Source of the DNA: Pseudo-nitzschia pungens
Taxonomy: Eukaryota; Bacillariophyta; Bacillariophyceae; Bacillariales; Bacillariaceae
Assembly: GCA_037355855.1 (NCBI GenBank)
Contig: CM074761.1
Span: 434,001-498,000, forward strand
Reading direction: 5' to 3'
Length of the DNA stretch: 64,000 nt
Shown here piece by piece: positions 22,972 through 34,160 of this stretch. Both the position numbers and the translations under genes were made by a program. The first letter of the stretch is position 1. The number at the start of each line of letters is the position of its first letter. The notes beneath the pieces are model-generated. The model did no database searches. It was not told the DNA's origin and saw only the letters and a program-made list of their open reading frames with translations.

Positions 22972-25733
22972 CTACTGCTGAACAATCAAGATCAGGACAA
23001 CAACAATGTAGAGCGAAAGCGCGATTGTCCCCGTCATTGCTTGCAACCTGGCCTTGCGTTCAAACCACTGAATTTCACGAGAAATTAACTCGATTCTCTC
23101 TCCAAGTCCGTTTCCCCTTGCTAATTCCCCATTTTCTCTCAAAAGTGTACGAATTCGAATGGAATCAGGACTTATTTCACGCCAATGAATATCCCTCCAA
23201 CCAAGATAAAGGAGAGTACAGATTCCGTACAATGCAAGGAAGTGGAAGATTACGGCAGACCAAAATCGACACGAATCAATGATCCAGAGCTCGACCGTGC
23301 AGTCCGTTTGAATGGTGTACTTTCGGATCCATTCCTCATTGACTCCGCTGCACGGAATATGATCACAAGCCTCCCTGAGATTTGTGCATTCAAATCTCTC
23401 GTCGTCGAGGTGCCAATCCTCCATATGCTCCAGGCACGAAGACGAAGCGAAATAAGTCGTGAGCGGACGATACGCCGAAGGTGGGCTTGTTGAAAAATCA
23501 ATCGGGCACACATCCGTCGAGTTGGGGCAGTCAACTGTCTTGTATCCTTTTAGGCCACAACATGAATCAGTCACGGCTTTTGTCATGTTGGCAGCATCAA
23601 TGCAGTCGGACATCAACTGCAACGTTTGAACGGATTTTTGTTGTTTGGCTTGAAATGATTTCAGTGTTGCTGTGTCACCGTTGATTCGATTTTCAACTTC
23701 CATGCCTATTCTCAAACACAATTGATTTTGTGCACTGTAGCAGGATTGTTCGGCAAGCAGATATCCGGCATTTCCCTCGGCCACTGCGATGTTTGTCAGA
23801 GCTGGCGCAAGCATGTTGTTTGCAAACCATGTACCGTTCGATGAATGGACGCACATTTGTTGAATGTGTGGAATCCAGAAGGTGACGAGAAGGAAAAGCG
23901 ACGAACGACACTATGAAGAGGAACCCAACAACAACTGGATTCATGAAGGACTTGACGATAAAAAACAATATCTTGTAGTTCGTTTGGGGTCGCTCTCTTC
24001 CAGTCTTGATCGGCATCGGCAAAATCGAGTTCTGGCATGTAGGGTATAGCGCCAGTTTCGTAAATCGACGACAACCTCCACCACTGAAACAATCCACAAA
24101 CTACATCCAACACAAATGCATAACCACCCAACCATGCAATTGTAGTAAGTATGTATTCAATGACTTGGAGTTTTGGAAAAATGATGCTGAGAAGTTCAAA
24201 TGTTGTCGATGTATCCTCCTTGATGTTGTAATTGAACTCGCCGATTTCGGGTGTCTGCATTTCGCTAAAAGTTTCACTATGTAAGAAAGACGAAGGCGGT
24301 CGTAAACCATTCAATGCATGCGTTGTCCGATTCATGGTTTCGTCTCCCAACTGTGAATGAAACTGAACCTCTTGATCGATATCCGAAATACCATCATGCG
24401 AACCCTGGAACCTTGGCGGATCGTAATCCTTTAATTCCAACACGACAGTCAACTCTCTAACGAGTTCTTGCATAGCTCCACGGAAATCTTGCATGGATTG
24501 AATCTGCGCATGGTCCAAGACCTGAATTACAATATTGAGACAGGCTTGGGCAGTTTCTTTGATTTTTTGCTGGATGTCCGTATATTCCAATTCGAAATCG
24601 GGCCAGTTTAATCCCGTCGATGGAAGGAAGTATTCTGCAACATGCAAATCAGATAGATCGAATACGTCAGGTAGGGCTGTCCCTGGGGGCAAAAATCCAT
24701 ACACAGTTTTCGAAGCATGCACCATTCGATCATACAATTTATTGTAATTCACATAGAAAGCATGAATGCTGCCACGAAACTCTTCCAACTTTTTTTGCAT
24801 TGTGTCGAGGTGTTGCTTAGCTTGCTCCAATTCTCGCTGAAGAACATTCATTCGGTCCTGGATCATATGTTCGATTTCCGACACATTGTACTCTAAATTG
24901 GCACCGACCATTTGAATCGAAACGAATTGTTCTGAGAGGTAATCAAGGGCGGGCTGCACACGCTCCATGATGAAGTAGTTCCAGTCATAGTCCATCCGTT
25001 CCACTGCGTATGCTCTGATAGCTTCCAGAGAATTTTTACTATCGCTCACATAATTATCCCATGCTGTTTGGACTCTTTCTTCGGCAAATCGATAGTCTCG
25101 TCCTAGAAGTCGTTCCGTCTGATTACGTTTATGAACCGTACAAGTGCGATTTGAAGAAACAGGTGGGAGAGAAGTGTGATCGACAGAGCTAGCTCCAGCT
25201 TCCACGATCCCCATCCATGGAATATCTCTGTTGTCCTCCCTCCACTGGATCATTGACCCTCGAGCTTTTTGCATATTCGTAAAGCAGTCACTCGCCAATG
25301 CCTCTGCGTGATCGATCATTGCTCTGTTCGCGTGAAAAAGATTCTCCGCTCTTTCTCTATCTTTTTTTTCGAGTTCCTTCAAATCTTTCGTTGTTCGTGT
25401 GGTCGATAGTCTGACACATTTCGTATATGCGTCGGATTCCATTTCGATCAAACTCACTAAATTTCGTATAGGCTTGACAACGCCCGAGTCAAATGTAAGC
25501 GCGCCTCGAGCACTTGTGAGACTCGCCATATAGAGCAGCAACGAAAAACTGAACGCGGGCCGGATGACATAAAAATGAATCATTGCCCACTTGCTTCGTG
25601 CATTGAGAATCACATGCTGCATTGGTTTCACTTGTTCGTCACTACCACTGCAATCGTTTTCGACAATGACATCGTTTCTATGAAAAGTGAGGTCTTCATC
25701 GTGGCACTCCGGAGGGATCGAATCGATGTTCAT
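22972..25733 (-). pseudogene. Large multi-pass membrane protein with coiled-coil ectodomain, frame-broken
   Basis: Unrecognised protein of roughly 910 residues. The first ATG of the open frame is at 25733. Order: a short acidic cytosolic start; a membrane segment (FSFSLLLYMASLTSA); a long helical region with coiled coil (ELEQAKQHLDTMQKKLEEF) and several N-x-S/T sites; a hydrophobic pair ending GGYAFVLDVVCGLF; a further segment SFMNPVVVGFLFIVSF; a Cys-rich loop of about 170 residues with paired CC; then two more membrane segments (FWSAVIFHFLALYGICTLLY and the C-terminal IALSLYIVVVLILIV). Two frame changes at about 23965 (beside a run of six T) and 23915 split it; both act as one extra base and both lie in a membrane segment. 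Two ectodomains on five or six helices recall prominin-like topology, without sequence evidence. Confidence 0.6.
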
Positions 25734-27325
25734 TTTTGTAGCTTCCTCTTTGATAAATTGGAACACATTCAGTGTACTTGATCGAGCCTTCTTTTTCGGA
25801 GACTGCGATGCATTTACTAAGAGCAGTGCGATACATAGTTCTTCCGACCTTTTTGGGGGACCAACATGACAGAAGCTCGACCTGAGCAATGGAAAACCAT
25901 GGGAACCGCAAACAAACTAAACAACACGTACGAGTACAAGTGTTGATTGGTTTTCGGGATTTTCATGCAAAATCAATGGTCAGTTCAAGTTTTTCTTGCA
26001 CCTTCTACGAGATTTTAAGGCACGTACTACACGTAATACTAAACTACTACTTCGTAAAGAAGATAATAGGTTATACGAAATGCGGCTGAGCTGAGCTCAG
26101 CTTTCACTTGAAACTAAACGCTCTACCATGCCCTCCCCTTACGACCGATTCCTTTGTACCTCTAGGGGAGTATCTTGTAGTATCTGAGTGTATGCAATAA
26201 CACTTGAACAGTAACCTCCGAAGACTCATTATTTCCCAGCACTCGGCGTGCTGCTGTTGTTACTGTTCTTGTTGTTGCTCTCTATTGCCGACGGGCAAAT
26301 ATCATTACACAGAGCTGGTAACTTCTTATGTTTTTGGTTTGAACTTATACTACTAGTGGAGGTGGCTGGATCCATAATCAGTGGCTGTTCCTGCTGGTGA
26401 ATGAGACTACGACTGGTACTAGAACTTATTACAACGATCGAAGAAGCAGTGATGACTCCAAAATAAATGATTACTGATGGTTTCAGCTGCTAGTACGAGT
26501 AGGGTTCGATCGATTTTGAGTAGGATGACGTGAATCTTTCCTCCTCCCCAATCGGTGTTCCAATGAGTGGCAGCGCTGAAGTACTCCTCTTAGTCGAAAG
26601 CAACAATACCACGTCGCGAATCAGGAGCACGAAACATCAACAACACGAGAAGTGCTCCGTTCGTAAACCACCAATACCTGAACGGATGAGTTCCTCTTTT
26701 TGACACTCGTAGTACTATCAGCATTGCATCAGCTGCAATAGCGAAATGCTGTTAGTGTAAGAAATGACGGAACTATAAACCCTATCAGCACTTCTAGTAT
26801 TGATAGCATCGTGATATTGGTTTTCGTAAGGCAGCATTCTGAAGGAAAGAGTGACTAGATATCATTATGCCTACAATGTACCCCGAAACAACCGAATCGT
26901 CCACAATCTGGCAAGATAAGAATGACTATTGAACACTTTTTTGGCTCGAGCTTCGCAAGACTATCTGGCATGCGCGACTTCCCAAAGCGGGTCGTACAGC
27001 TAACATTGCTTCTGCTTACGGTGATGCATGAGCTAGGATCCTACCGACTCCTCGTCTTCGTGTCACTTCTTCACGATGTTATTTCTCATCGCAAATTATC
27101 ATAATACAACAACTCGGACCCTGGCTGCGGTGGCGGAGCAATTTTCTAGTTTTGCTGTTTCTCATAAAACTGATTTGCGAACAGCTGGAACAACCATTCG
27201 ACAAAAATTAATGACCGGTAGAGTGAGTCACGGAGCAGCACTTCTTGGTACCTCCCTTCGCCACGAGAAGTTTCGAAACGATTGAAACAAAAACTTTTTG
27301 AAGGCGGGAAAAGGATGATGCGTGG
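25734..27325. other. Spacer with dispersed repeat, no recognised gene
   Basis: Upstream region of the coiled-coil membrane gene, then AT-rich sequence. It holds copy 2 of the 165-bp dispersed repeat and scattered TACTAGTA/TACGAGTA words. Short frames near 26920-27285 show no motif. Confidence 0.5.
26143..26309 (+). repeat. Dispersed repeat, copy 2 of 2
   Basis: Pairs with 5583-5747: GTACCTCTA-GGGAGTATCTTG, the CTGCTGTTG-rich middle and CTATTGCCGACGGGCAAATA are shared in order. Confidence 0.8.
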
Positions 27326-28758
27326 TTAGGCTTGCTTGTTCACTTTCACAATCACGAAGACATTTTGAACAGCTTCGGGCTGTGGCTGCCAAGGATTCAC
27401 AAAGAGTGACTTCGTAACCTGGTGAAAATCTAGCAGCTTGTATACATCATACAGGACGGTCCATGATAGAAATATTGTTTCCAGCACCCCATGAATATTG
27501 GCGCCGTTCACCCTGACCCTTTCATCTTGTCCTTTATCTCTTTCTCGATGTCTCTCGAAGTTTTGAGCTTGCGGGAAAGAGGGAGTCGTTCGAGGCCCAA
27601 TGCTTCGATCGTATTGAGATTCCGTTCGTGAAGCTTTCCCAAAAAATAATACAGGTTGTTGATTTCCGACATGATGAGCTCGCCAGTTATATCTGTTTCC
27701 TTCAAACGATCCTCGACATATTTCCCAAAGATGTCAAAGGACTCAAATAGCTCTTCCGCAAGGCAACATTCTACAATTGATCGCGGATCTTCCTCCTCCT
27801 CCCCCTCGTCCGTCTTTTCTCCAAGCGTCTGGATTCCAGATCGAGTGCATGCACCGAGAATTGGTACTTTGATATCGTTCAAAACATATGCAATCTTTCC
27901 AACTTCTTTCTTCTTGTTGTCGTCGGTTAGTTTTGATACATCATCGCCCGCATGAACGATATGTTTAATCCACTTCGTCAAACTCAATTCGATCTTCTCA
28001 AGAATTTCATCCATGCTCTCACAACTCGCGTTCGCCTTTGCAACATTTAGTAATTTTCCCTTGTAGTGTTTCTTGAGCGCACCAATGCGTTCATGCGATA
28101 GTTTTTCTTTCCGCAGCGCGAAAGCCACGTCCGCAGCCTTTTCACCTCGATCATAGACGTCGGCCTTTTGAACTTCTGACATCTCATACACAGCCTCGTC
28201 TGTATACCCATAGTCGTTGGCTTCGTAGTCAATAGATTTGTCGTTTGGATTTACCCTGGCACCATAAGGATGCGCTCCGGGAGGCCCGTATTGGGCAACT
28301 TGTAGGTCGTGCGATGCCAATTTTTTTTGGAAATTGTCCTTCATCTTCTTGAACCAAAGCCATTTCCTCTCCGTCATTTCTTCGGCTTTTTTTGCATACC
28401 ATTTTGGACCGCAACTTTTGAGATGTTCGTACACAGCTCGGTTCTCTGTCAGAGTCATGCCCGTGACGCGCAAATTCTCAAGCGTTGAAGGGTGCATTCT
28501 TTCAATGTCATCCGGATGACGTCGGATGAGTTGAAGCACATTCGTTCGCTTGAATTTCTTTGCAATTGCTCTGGGGAGATACTTGCCATTTGGACTTTGT
28601 TGGTTCGCAAGCTGGGCTTCACTCATGTTTCTAACCCTAACAGGCATGTGCCGTCTGAGTCTCTTCAAGGCTTCCAGATTCGCTGGGGCGTTGTCTACTT
28701 CCCATTGTTCTACCACGTACTCGTCCGCATTCAACACATCAGAATTAGGCTTCTCCAT
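27326..28758 (-). CDS. Conserved-looking basic soluble protein of unknown function
   Basis: The main frame ends at 27508; its first ATG is at 28758, although the frame is open to 28854. About 416 residues, Lys/Arg/Glu-rich, with no membrane segment. A compact region (LQLIRRHPDDIERMHPSTLE, then GMTLTENRAVYEHLKSCGPKW and MTERKWLWFKKMKDNF) looks strongly constrained and could be an RNA-binding or organelle ribosome-associated element; that is a guess from composition. After the TGA, an overlapping frame starting one base back continues for 60 coherent codons to 27326 (ETIFLSWTVLYDVYKLLDFH), so the true C-terminus is probably there. No family is recognised. No targeting peptide is evident. Confidence 0.6.
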
Positions 28759-29050
28759 TTCTTGTTCTAGCTTGAATTGTTCTTTTCGAACTCGATTCTG
28801 CACTTTTTTGTTCTGGTGTACAACATCACTTCCACCGATTCCATTCTCATTCACTATTCACTCTATTGTACCCTCAATTTGTGTTATTCTCGCAGTGTCA
28901 AAGCGTTCCCCTAGTAAGCTGCGGTATTTCACATTCTAGCACCTCTCCACGTAGATGTAAGATTACCATACTCAAGGAGCCGAGATTGCAGACGGTAAAC
29001 TTACTGGTAAGATTTACTACGTAGAACATTATATTACCAAGAAGTGATTG
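28759..29050. other. 5' flank of the basic-protein gene
   Basis: AT-rich, containing GTAAGATTAC-type words on both strands near 28960-29050. No other feature is seen. Confidence 0.4.
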
Positions 29051-29186
29051 ATGAACGGAAAACAATAATAATATTATCATAAGATTACCAAGTGATTGAT
29101 GAACGGGAAATACAACTGATGAACGGAAAACAATAATAATATTATCATAAGATTACCAAGTGATTGATGAACGGGAAATACAACCC
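29051..29186 (+). repeat. Two-copy tandem repeat, 68-bp unit
   Basis: TGAACGGAAAACAATAATAA begins at 29051 and at 29119, each followed by TATTATCATAAGATTACCAA and GTGATTGATGAACGGGAAAT. The copies are essentially identical, so the duplication is recent. Confidence 0.9.
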
Positions 29187-29665
29187 GGCACTAAAATGGG
29201 TCTCTTGGGAACAGAAATGAAAGTACAAAAAACTATCTGAATGTTTCTAACAGCCACTTACTCCTCCCTTACAAAAGTCCAGTGTCTCAGCTCCTCGTCA
29301 AAGAACTTTCTCTGCTAGACTCTCAAATGCCACCACCACCAGTTGGAAGTCTTTCAACCGGGAGTACAACAAAACCACATTTCCATGACTTGACGGGCGT
29401 TCTTCAAGTCCCAATGAAAGGTAGATCAATATCACCAGCATAGCTATTGTCTAACCAGGCATAGGGATTTTGTTGGGGAGAGTTTAACCCAAAAAGAACG
29501 ACTTGAATTGGTTGAAAATTGATCCCAAGTGCAAAGATGTTCTCTAGTATATTGCCCAGTATTTCGGACCGGAGGTACTACTAGTACTAGTAGAAGTAAT
29601 ATTAGACATGGTCGGAAGATACGATTTTAAAAAAGAAGAGATCACAAAGAAATAAATCAAACTTT

Positions 29666-30464
29666 GTGCTACATCTTCTCTGGTGCAAACTACTGGGCCG
29701 TTGCCTCGCCCACAAAAAAGTTTTCGTTCTTTGCAAGCCCAATGAAGCGGTCACCATACTAGACGAGTCGCTCGTTTCTCTGGAACTCAACGGGGACGAA
29801 TTCGTTCCCGAGCGTCGGGACCGAGGTCATCGCCATGATATTGGGTACTAGCACTGCCGACTTCGGCATTTGATCTCCTACTGCACCAGTATGGCAAGAC
29901 TTTCTCCACAACGTTAGCCTTCCTATCATCAACAGTGACCAATGCTTCGCACTGACCTCAGCTTACCTTGACACTTTGGCCGGGGCAGAGGGGGTACCCG
30001 TAACATTTACAACAGACAATGCTGCAGTAAAATGTACCGGTCCGTACATCTGTGCCATGGTCGTGGAAGGCGGGAAGGATCTCTGCAGTGGCGACAGGGG
30101 TGGTCCCCTCGTAGTCTGATCCTACCAGGGCGACGGTGCCTTCGAGGACACCCTCGTGGGCCTGGCGAGCTATTCAATCGGATGCACCCAGCCCAAAGCC
30201 CCCGGTAGAAACTCTCGAATTATCAGCCGGTTGGACTGGATCAAGACCACCGCTTGCGTTGCATAGGGGAGTGTGGGTTCCGTGTGCAATCCCCCTACTA
30301 CCGCCTCTCCTACCGCGGTCCCCACAGTTGCCCCGACCAAGGCCTCCAAGAAGACCAAGGCTCCCAAGAAGACAAAGAGTCGCAACAAATCAAGGCAACA
30401 CGAATGCAATCCTCTTTTTGTTTTTGAATGTTGTTGCATTCGTGCTTCGAATAGGGCGCTTTGA
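29666..30464 (+). pseudogene. Trypsin-like (S1) secreted protease, inactivated
   Basis: A chymotrypsin-fold protease remnant. A first frame (29666-29851) contains ILDESLVSLELNGDEFVPER, matching the region before the catalytic Asp loop. A second frame from about 29880 reads NVSLPIINSDQC, then LCSGDRGGPLVV, GLASYSIGCTQPKAPGRNSR and DWIKTTAC, the standard end of the domain. The nucleophile motif GDSGGP is GDRGGP: the Ser codon is AGG (Arg) at 30096-30098. In-frame stops lie at 30117 (TGA) and 30264 (TAG). Beyond the second stop the same frame continues into a Thr/Pro tail with KKTKAPKKTK repeats to 30464, as in secreted diatom-type proteases. No signal peptide and no catalytic His are visible. 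Clearly dead. Confidence 0.85.
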
Positions 30465-31653
30465 TTTGTTCAACGATTTTCTCGGCCCTTTTTGACCCTC
30501 TTCCAAACCAAAGAACAACTTCAAGAATCTACCGAACTTCACTTGTGTGCGAGGTCAACTCATTCACTCTCGACTTGCATATTCCGGTACCAATTTAATC
30601 GTAATTTTCATAATCGAGCATACTCAACACCTCTTTCCCTCGCATATGTGTATATAGTTACCCCGAATTCCGTGCACAGTTGTTAATGCTTTCGTTTCGA
30701 CTCGTATGGCGTTGAATGCTAGTTCTTGTTCTTGTTCCGGTTGGATTGTGTTCTGTTTCTTCCATTTGTGGTGGAGGGGAGAAATGCGCTGCGGTCCTGC
30801 CGACTTAAAATGTCATCGCATCGCATCGCATCGTATTGCACCGCCGAGCTTGGTCCGTGAAATCCTGCTAGGACTCGCAATCGGTTTTGCCGCTGGACCG
30901 CGGCTTTCTTCGAATGAAAAAACTCATTTTCTAACTCATCCAAGAAGGTCTTCATTTTGCGTATCGCTATGAATAATATGATTTCGCCATGATACTAAAG
31001 TATACCTCTTCAGCACATGAATAAACTATCGGACGTAGCTCGACGCGTTTGCTGCTGCTGCCACTGCTCGCCCCGGTATCGTCGCCGCTGCGAGCAAACA
31101 AGCGGAGGGATACTCAAGCAAAGCGACAGCCGGAAGGTGTAGGCGATCCACGAACACAAGCAACAACAAATGACACACAGAAAGATCCATTCCCGTATCT
31201 ACAAAGGAGATGCGGTGCTTCAAGGCTCGAAGAATGGTCCCTGCCGTCGATCGACGGAAGCAAAGGCTATAACAAAGTCTTTCGTCGGCAAGCAAACCAA
31301 AGACGGCGAACAAAGAAAGTAAAACATCATTCGACTTGCTTCGCTTTGTCTCTCGAGATTGTTTTCATCATGGTTGGATAGCAACAGCAAGTCAGAGATG
31401 AAGAAGTGCTTCGCAGTTTGCGAAATATCGCTTCGAATCAATCAACTATAAATAATCACAGTATAAAAAGTTATCATGCCGTAGCATTCAATATGGATTC
31501 CCACCATTTAACACAATTTATCGATTTTTATTCACTTTGCCTTCACGCTGTGAAACGACAGATACGATGATTCGCGCGATTGCATACCCGGCGTACGACA
31601 AGGATGAACGCTACCTTGCCGCCTTCGCTTCAAGTGGTTCTTTGTTCGTTCCC
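30465..31653. other. Spacer, no recognised gene
   Basis: Holds a CATCG microsatellite near 30812-30835. Short frames near 30706-30972 and 31026-31381 on both strands lack motifs. Confidence 0.55.
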
Positions 31654-33033
31654 TCAATTGGATTGGGCGGCTTCTGCCTTTTTCATCTTCTCTAGGTGCG
31701 CTTCCATTGCAGCATTTGTTGCGCTCATATAAATGTTGCGTACACTCTTCTGTTTTGCGTCCTTGTTCTTGGTTTCCATGGTTGCCCACATCGAACCCAA
31801 TTCTTTGATGGCCATTGCGCGCTTCCTCTGGATCTCACCCGATACGGAGTTATCTTTGCAGACTTTCTGAACAACCTCTTTGAGGGTAGTGGTGATATCG
31901 ATGACGGTGATGCTCCACATCATCTTTACCATCGAGGGCAGAGCGTCTTCCTCTCCCCCTTGAGTCTGCCGAGCAGCATCCTGGGCACTCTTCATCGCGT
32001 CGAATTTCATGTCGAAACCCTCCTTTTTGGCGGCGAGTCCTTCTCCGAACGTACCGGCAATTTCGGTGGCGACCAGGTTGTAGGTTTTGCCAACGGTGGT
32101 GAGGAGTTCCTCTCCGTATCTCACCTCGACGAGTCGCTCGCCCTCCTTCATCCACTCGGCCCTTGCGTCCTCCTCCGATCCGTTCACGAAGAGATCGATG
32201 CGCTTCCGCAGGGCCAGGGCCAATCGCAGGACACGACGGCGTTCGAGTTCGCGCATCTGGTTCCTGTCGATGCCCGTCGTCGTCGGATCCCCATCGCCGG
32301 CCGAGACGAGCTGTTGCGTCACGAGTTGCAATCTCCCGACAATGTCGTTGAAGGAATCGTTTCCAAACAAGAAGGTAAAGATCAGCGACGGATCGAGATT
32401 GTCCAGGGACGCGTCGGTCTTGTCCGCGCTCAGGCCCTCCTCACCCTCGCGATCGTAGATCGTGCGGAGCTTCTCGTCCCCCAGCACCTGGTAGGCCTCC
32501 CCGATTTCCTGAAATTTTTCCTTGGCCTCCTGGGAGGGGTTCTTGTCGGGGTGCCATTTTCTCGCCTGGATGTAATACGCGCGCTTGATCTTGGATTCGG
32601 GAGCATCGACCGCGACGCCCAGCACGTCGTAATACTTTGTTTCCTTCACTGTTTTGCCGGTCGCCGACGACGACGAAACCGGCTCTCCGGAGGGAGCCTC
32701 GTCCGCAGCTTCCTGGGACGTTTTCAAAATGTCGTCGTCGTCGTCCGGAATGTTCGCGAGGCCTTTTTCTTCCTCGACGAGATCATCGATCACCCACTTG
32801 TTCTCGATGCTGTCGAATCGTTTTCCCTGGGCCTTGTTGACGGCGTGATCCACCCCGGTTGCGGTCACGGCACAGCAACACACAAAGGGTAGACAGGCGC
32901 ACCCGATGAGGCACGTGAGGCAGGCGCAGAGCAGCCCGCAAGGCGTGATCTCGACCACTTCCCCTTGGGGCTCGCCGGTTGCTCCCGTGGGTTCGTTGGT
33001 GTTGTCGTTGGTGCCGCTTGTATTGTCTTGCAT
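31654..33033 (-). CDS. DnaJ (J-domain) co-chaperone with DnaJ-X C-terminal domain
   Basis: 459 residues, a single intact frame from the ATG at 33033. A Cys-rich hydrophobic patch (residues about 32-57, CGLLCACLTCLIGCACLPFV) may insert in or be acylated to a membrane. An acidic linker is followed by a J domain at about 132-196: YYDVLGVAVDAPESKIKRAY, the HPDK motif at 161-164 that stimulates Hsp70 ATPase, then FQEIGEAYQVLGDEKLRTIYD. The remainder (FLFGNDSFNDIVGRLQLVTQ and the helical C-terminus) fits the DnaJ-X domain of plant and fungal ER or cytosolic J proteins. It would recruit Hsp70 to clients at a membrane. It is divergently arranged with the phosphoesterase gene at 34161. Confidence 0.92.
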   Translation of the reverse strand: MQDNTSGTNDNTNEPTGATGEPQGEVVEITPCGLLCACLTCLIGCACLPFVCCCAVTATGVDHAVNKAQGKRFDSIENKWVIDDLVEEEKGLANIPDDDDDILKTSQEAADEAPSGEPVSSSSATGKTVKETKYYDVLGVAVDAPESKIKRAYYIQARKWHPDKNPSQEAKEKFQEIGEAYQVLGDEKLRTIYDREGEEGLSADKTDASLDNLDPSLIFTFLFGNDSFNDIVGRLQLVTQQLVSAGDGDPTTTGIDRNQMRELERRRVLRLALALRKRIDLFVNGSEEDARAEWMKEGERLVEVRYGEELLTTVGKTYNLVATEIAGTFGEGLAAKKEGFDMKFDAMKSAQDAARQTQGGEEDALPSMVKMMWSITVIDITTTLKEVVQKVCKDNSVSGEIQRKRAMAIKELGSMWATMETKNKDAKQKSVRNIYMSATNAAMEAHLEKMKKAEAAQSN

Positions 33034-34160
33034 CGTACAAAAAGCCTCTCAACAACGAAATCCGAGTTAGAATGCTTGTGGGTTGTGGGTTGTGGGGGTG
33101 TGAAGATGAGAATGTTGGCAAGATGAAAGAAGAAAAACACACCAAAAATACTCTAGCTCGTACCGGTACCGGTAAGGTACGTGTAAGACTTAAGACTACG
33201 GTAACCTTACTTAAAATTCGATCGTTCTTTTCTACATCATGTAAGATTACGTACTGGTACATATGAAGTAATTTAATCTTACGGTTCAAAGTAAGGTTAC
33301 GAGCATCGGATCCTTTGAATCACTCACTCTCTTTGTCAACATCATCCCACTGAGATCGGAGCCTGAACTCTCTTTGTTCTATCATTCTGGTTGACGATAA
33401 ATCTTACGGTATTGTTGTACGGTGTCGCTTGTATGGTAGGTTGTGGATTGTGACCCGACGCGCCAAAAAAGTTCCCCTTCACCAAAAAAACATGTGCTCC
33501 GAGTTTTTTTCGTTTTCAGGACTCGCTGGAATTGAGATGGAATCGATCGAGTCAGTTTTGGTTTTTGGGCTTGTTGTTGATTTTGGTCCGTAACTTACGC
33601 TACTAATACCAGTAAGGTTTACCGTAGGTTACGAGAATGATTGATGATGATTGATTGGTGATTGTTTGGTGGTGATTGATTGGTGGTGATTGATTGGCTA
33701 TTCGGGATTCATCCTCAAAGTGATTGATTCTGAATCATCAATCATTCATTCGGATGATATTCTAGATTTTTGGGACTTGCCTAACTTACCGGTTCGTAGC
33801 ATGCCCAGGGAGCATGCCAACATGCCGATAACAAGCCTCAAATATGGCATGTGTGTGAGCGCAGAAGATCTTTCGAGGTAATCTTCCATCTTTGTACCGT
33901 TACTTGTACAAGTAATTGTTCTTGTACCCGTACATACGGTAGGTTAAAGTGCGAACAGTATGATGATGATGTTCCCGGTTCTCATTCATCATCCATCATC
34001 CATCATCCATTATCTATCGTTGTGTAATTTTCAGGCACAAACCACGACGCTTCAAGATACGTTAGTAGTCGGTGGCATGGTCGATATTTGTTTGCAATGA
34101 ATGAACGACGGATCGCAATTTTAATTTTTCGGTGTCATTCACTTCGCGTACGTGTAGACG
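33034..34160. other. Divergent spacer with motif cluster and GATTGATTGG microsatellite
   Basis: Should contain promoters of both flanking genes. 33160-33310 is rich in TACCGGTACCGGTAAGG, GTAACCTTAC and GTAAGGTTAC; 33640-33710 is a GATTGATTGGTGGT repeat; CATCCATCATC repeats lie near 34000. No defined promoter element. Confidence 0.5.

Noticed and set aside
31696..32892. 398-codon plus-strand frame
   Set aside because: Antisense to the intact DnaJ-X gene.
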